A model generated the notes under the pieces. That model was not told where the DNA came from, made no database searches, and saw nothing but the letters and a program-made list of their open reading frames with translations. Positions 5,122 through 5,593 of a stretch of 5,593 nucleotides of DNA are shown here, piece by piece. The stretch is from positions 1 through 5,593 of the forward strand of contig CAJUDX010000118.1 in the NCBI GenBank assembly GCA_910584785.1, read 5' to 3'. This DNA comes from an uncultured Lachnospiraceae bacterium. GTDB taxonomy: Bacteria > Bacillota > Clostridia > Lachnospirales > Lachnospiraceae. The translations under genes and the position numbers were made by a program. The stretch's first letter is position 1, and every line of letters starts with the position of its first letter.

Positions 5122-5490
5122 GTGAAAAAGAATTATGGTTTAACTAAAACAGAGGAACAGCTCATGGAATTGCTATGGGCGGCAAAATCCCCCATGACGT
5201 TCAGGGAGATTATGGATATTGCGGAAAAAGAGTGGAAAAAGGAGTGGAAAGCGCAAACGCTGAATACTTTCCTTTTGGGATTGCAGAAAATGGGATTGGT
5301 GGAAGCTGAAAAAGGCATATCCTGTAATTATTACTATGCTTCATGTACAAAGGAGCAGCATATCCATAATTGGACGAGAAAGATGGTAGCGGAATGTTAC
5401 GGCAATTCATTTAGCCGGTTTGTGGCCGCGTTTATTGGAGATGGGAAGTTATCAAAGGAAGAGGCGGAGGAATTGAAAAAGCTGCTGTAG
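5122..5490 (+). CDS. BlaI/MecI/CopY-family transcriptional repressor
   Basis: This 122-residue protein matches the family length. The winged helix-turn-helix occupies about residues 5-75: LTKTEEQLMELLW opens it, the recognition helix is AQTLNTFLLGLQKMG (44-58), and a wing NYYYASCTKEQH follows. The C-terminal dimerisation helices include SFSRFVAAFIGDGKLSKEE (96-114). GTG 5122 is chosen because AAGGAAGG (5108-5115) lies 6 nt upstream; the earlier in-frame TTG 5104 has no such site. It follows the M56 gene by 21 nt, whereas in many such pairs the repressor comes first. By analogy it should repress its own operon from P2, and P1 through the shared ATTATTAGAA element. It should be released by M56-dependent cleavage. 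In MecI the cut is between Asn and Phe near residue 101; the aligned position here is A103-F104, so the cleavage site, if used, differs. Confidence 0.92.
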   Translation: MKKNYGLTKTEEQLMELLWAAKSPMTFREIMDIAEKEWKKEWKAQTLNTFLLGLQKMGLVEAEKGISCNYYYASCTKEQHIHNWTRKMVAECYGNSFSRFVAAFIGDGKLSKEEAEELKKLL

Positions 5491-5593
5491 GAAGTGTTTG
5501 CCCTTAACTGTTGCATTCTATTTTCATATTTCAAGAAATTTTAGAGATATTAGAACAGCTAAAAGCATAGACAAAAAGCACAAAAAGAAAGGT
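5491..5593. other. 3' flank with no supportable feature
   Basis: This AT-rich stretch follows the repressor gene. I find no convincing terminator stem or promoter. AGAAAGG at the very end could be the ribosome binding site of a gene beyond the window. Confidence 0.3.

Noticed and set aside
3530..5490. Beta-lactam resistance regulator (blaR1-blaI) with a beta-lactamase target
   Set aside because: No beta-lactamase is in the window and the sensor lacks a penicillin-binding domain; only the protease and repressor families match.
5543..5556. Third operator copy (TATTAGAA) after the repressor gene
   Set aside because: It is an imperfect single half site with no promoter elements nearby, expected by chance in AT-rich DNA.

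Overview
The window looks like an accessory stretch of a low-to-mid GC Gram-positive chromosome, most likely a gut Clostridia (Lachnospiraceae-type). The reasons are AGGAGG-type ribosome binding sites, sigma-A-like promoters, several GTG starts and protein families common in that group. The assignment rests on protein style, not on a marker gene. All recognisable genes are on the + strand.

Region 1 (8-1429) is a complete DUF4143-type AAA ATPase gene followed by a modest intrinsic terminator. By eye it is richer in GC than the rest. Region 2 (1487-2211) is a type II toxin-antitoxin locus of Phd/YefM-PIN type. It has a good promoter, an intact antitoxin, and a PIN toxin that has lost its start-proximal part through an internal deletion, so the antitoxin is now an orphan. 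A long G:U-rich terminator closes this region.

Region 3 (2329-3480) starts with a promoter followed by a perfect TTATTAG/CTAATAA dyad. A leader of about 170 nt with a long hairpin follows, then a gene for a small secreted protein (signal peptide in one frame, body in the next, split by one base) and a 179-residue orphan protein, then a strong terminator. Region 4 (3530-5490) has a near-consensus promoter followed by TTATTA-type half sites, a leader of about 180 nt, an M56 (BlaR1-type) membrane metalloprotease with a Cys/His-rich extracellular tail, and a BlaI/MecI-family repressor.

The most interesting reading is that regions 3 and 4 form one sensor-repressor-effector unit. The M56 protease would sense something outside the cell and inactivate the BlaI-like repressor. 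This would release both the regulatory operon and the neighbouring operon for the small secreted protein and the orphan protein, because both promoters carry the same ten-base ATTATTAGAA element just downstream of the -10. There is no beta-lactamase and no penicillin-binding sensor domain, so beta-lactam resistance is not the obvious role. The link is inferred from shared sites and adjacency and is not proven. The apparent frameshift in the secreted protein gene may mean that the effector is already decaying.
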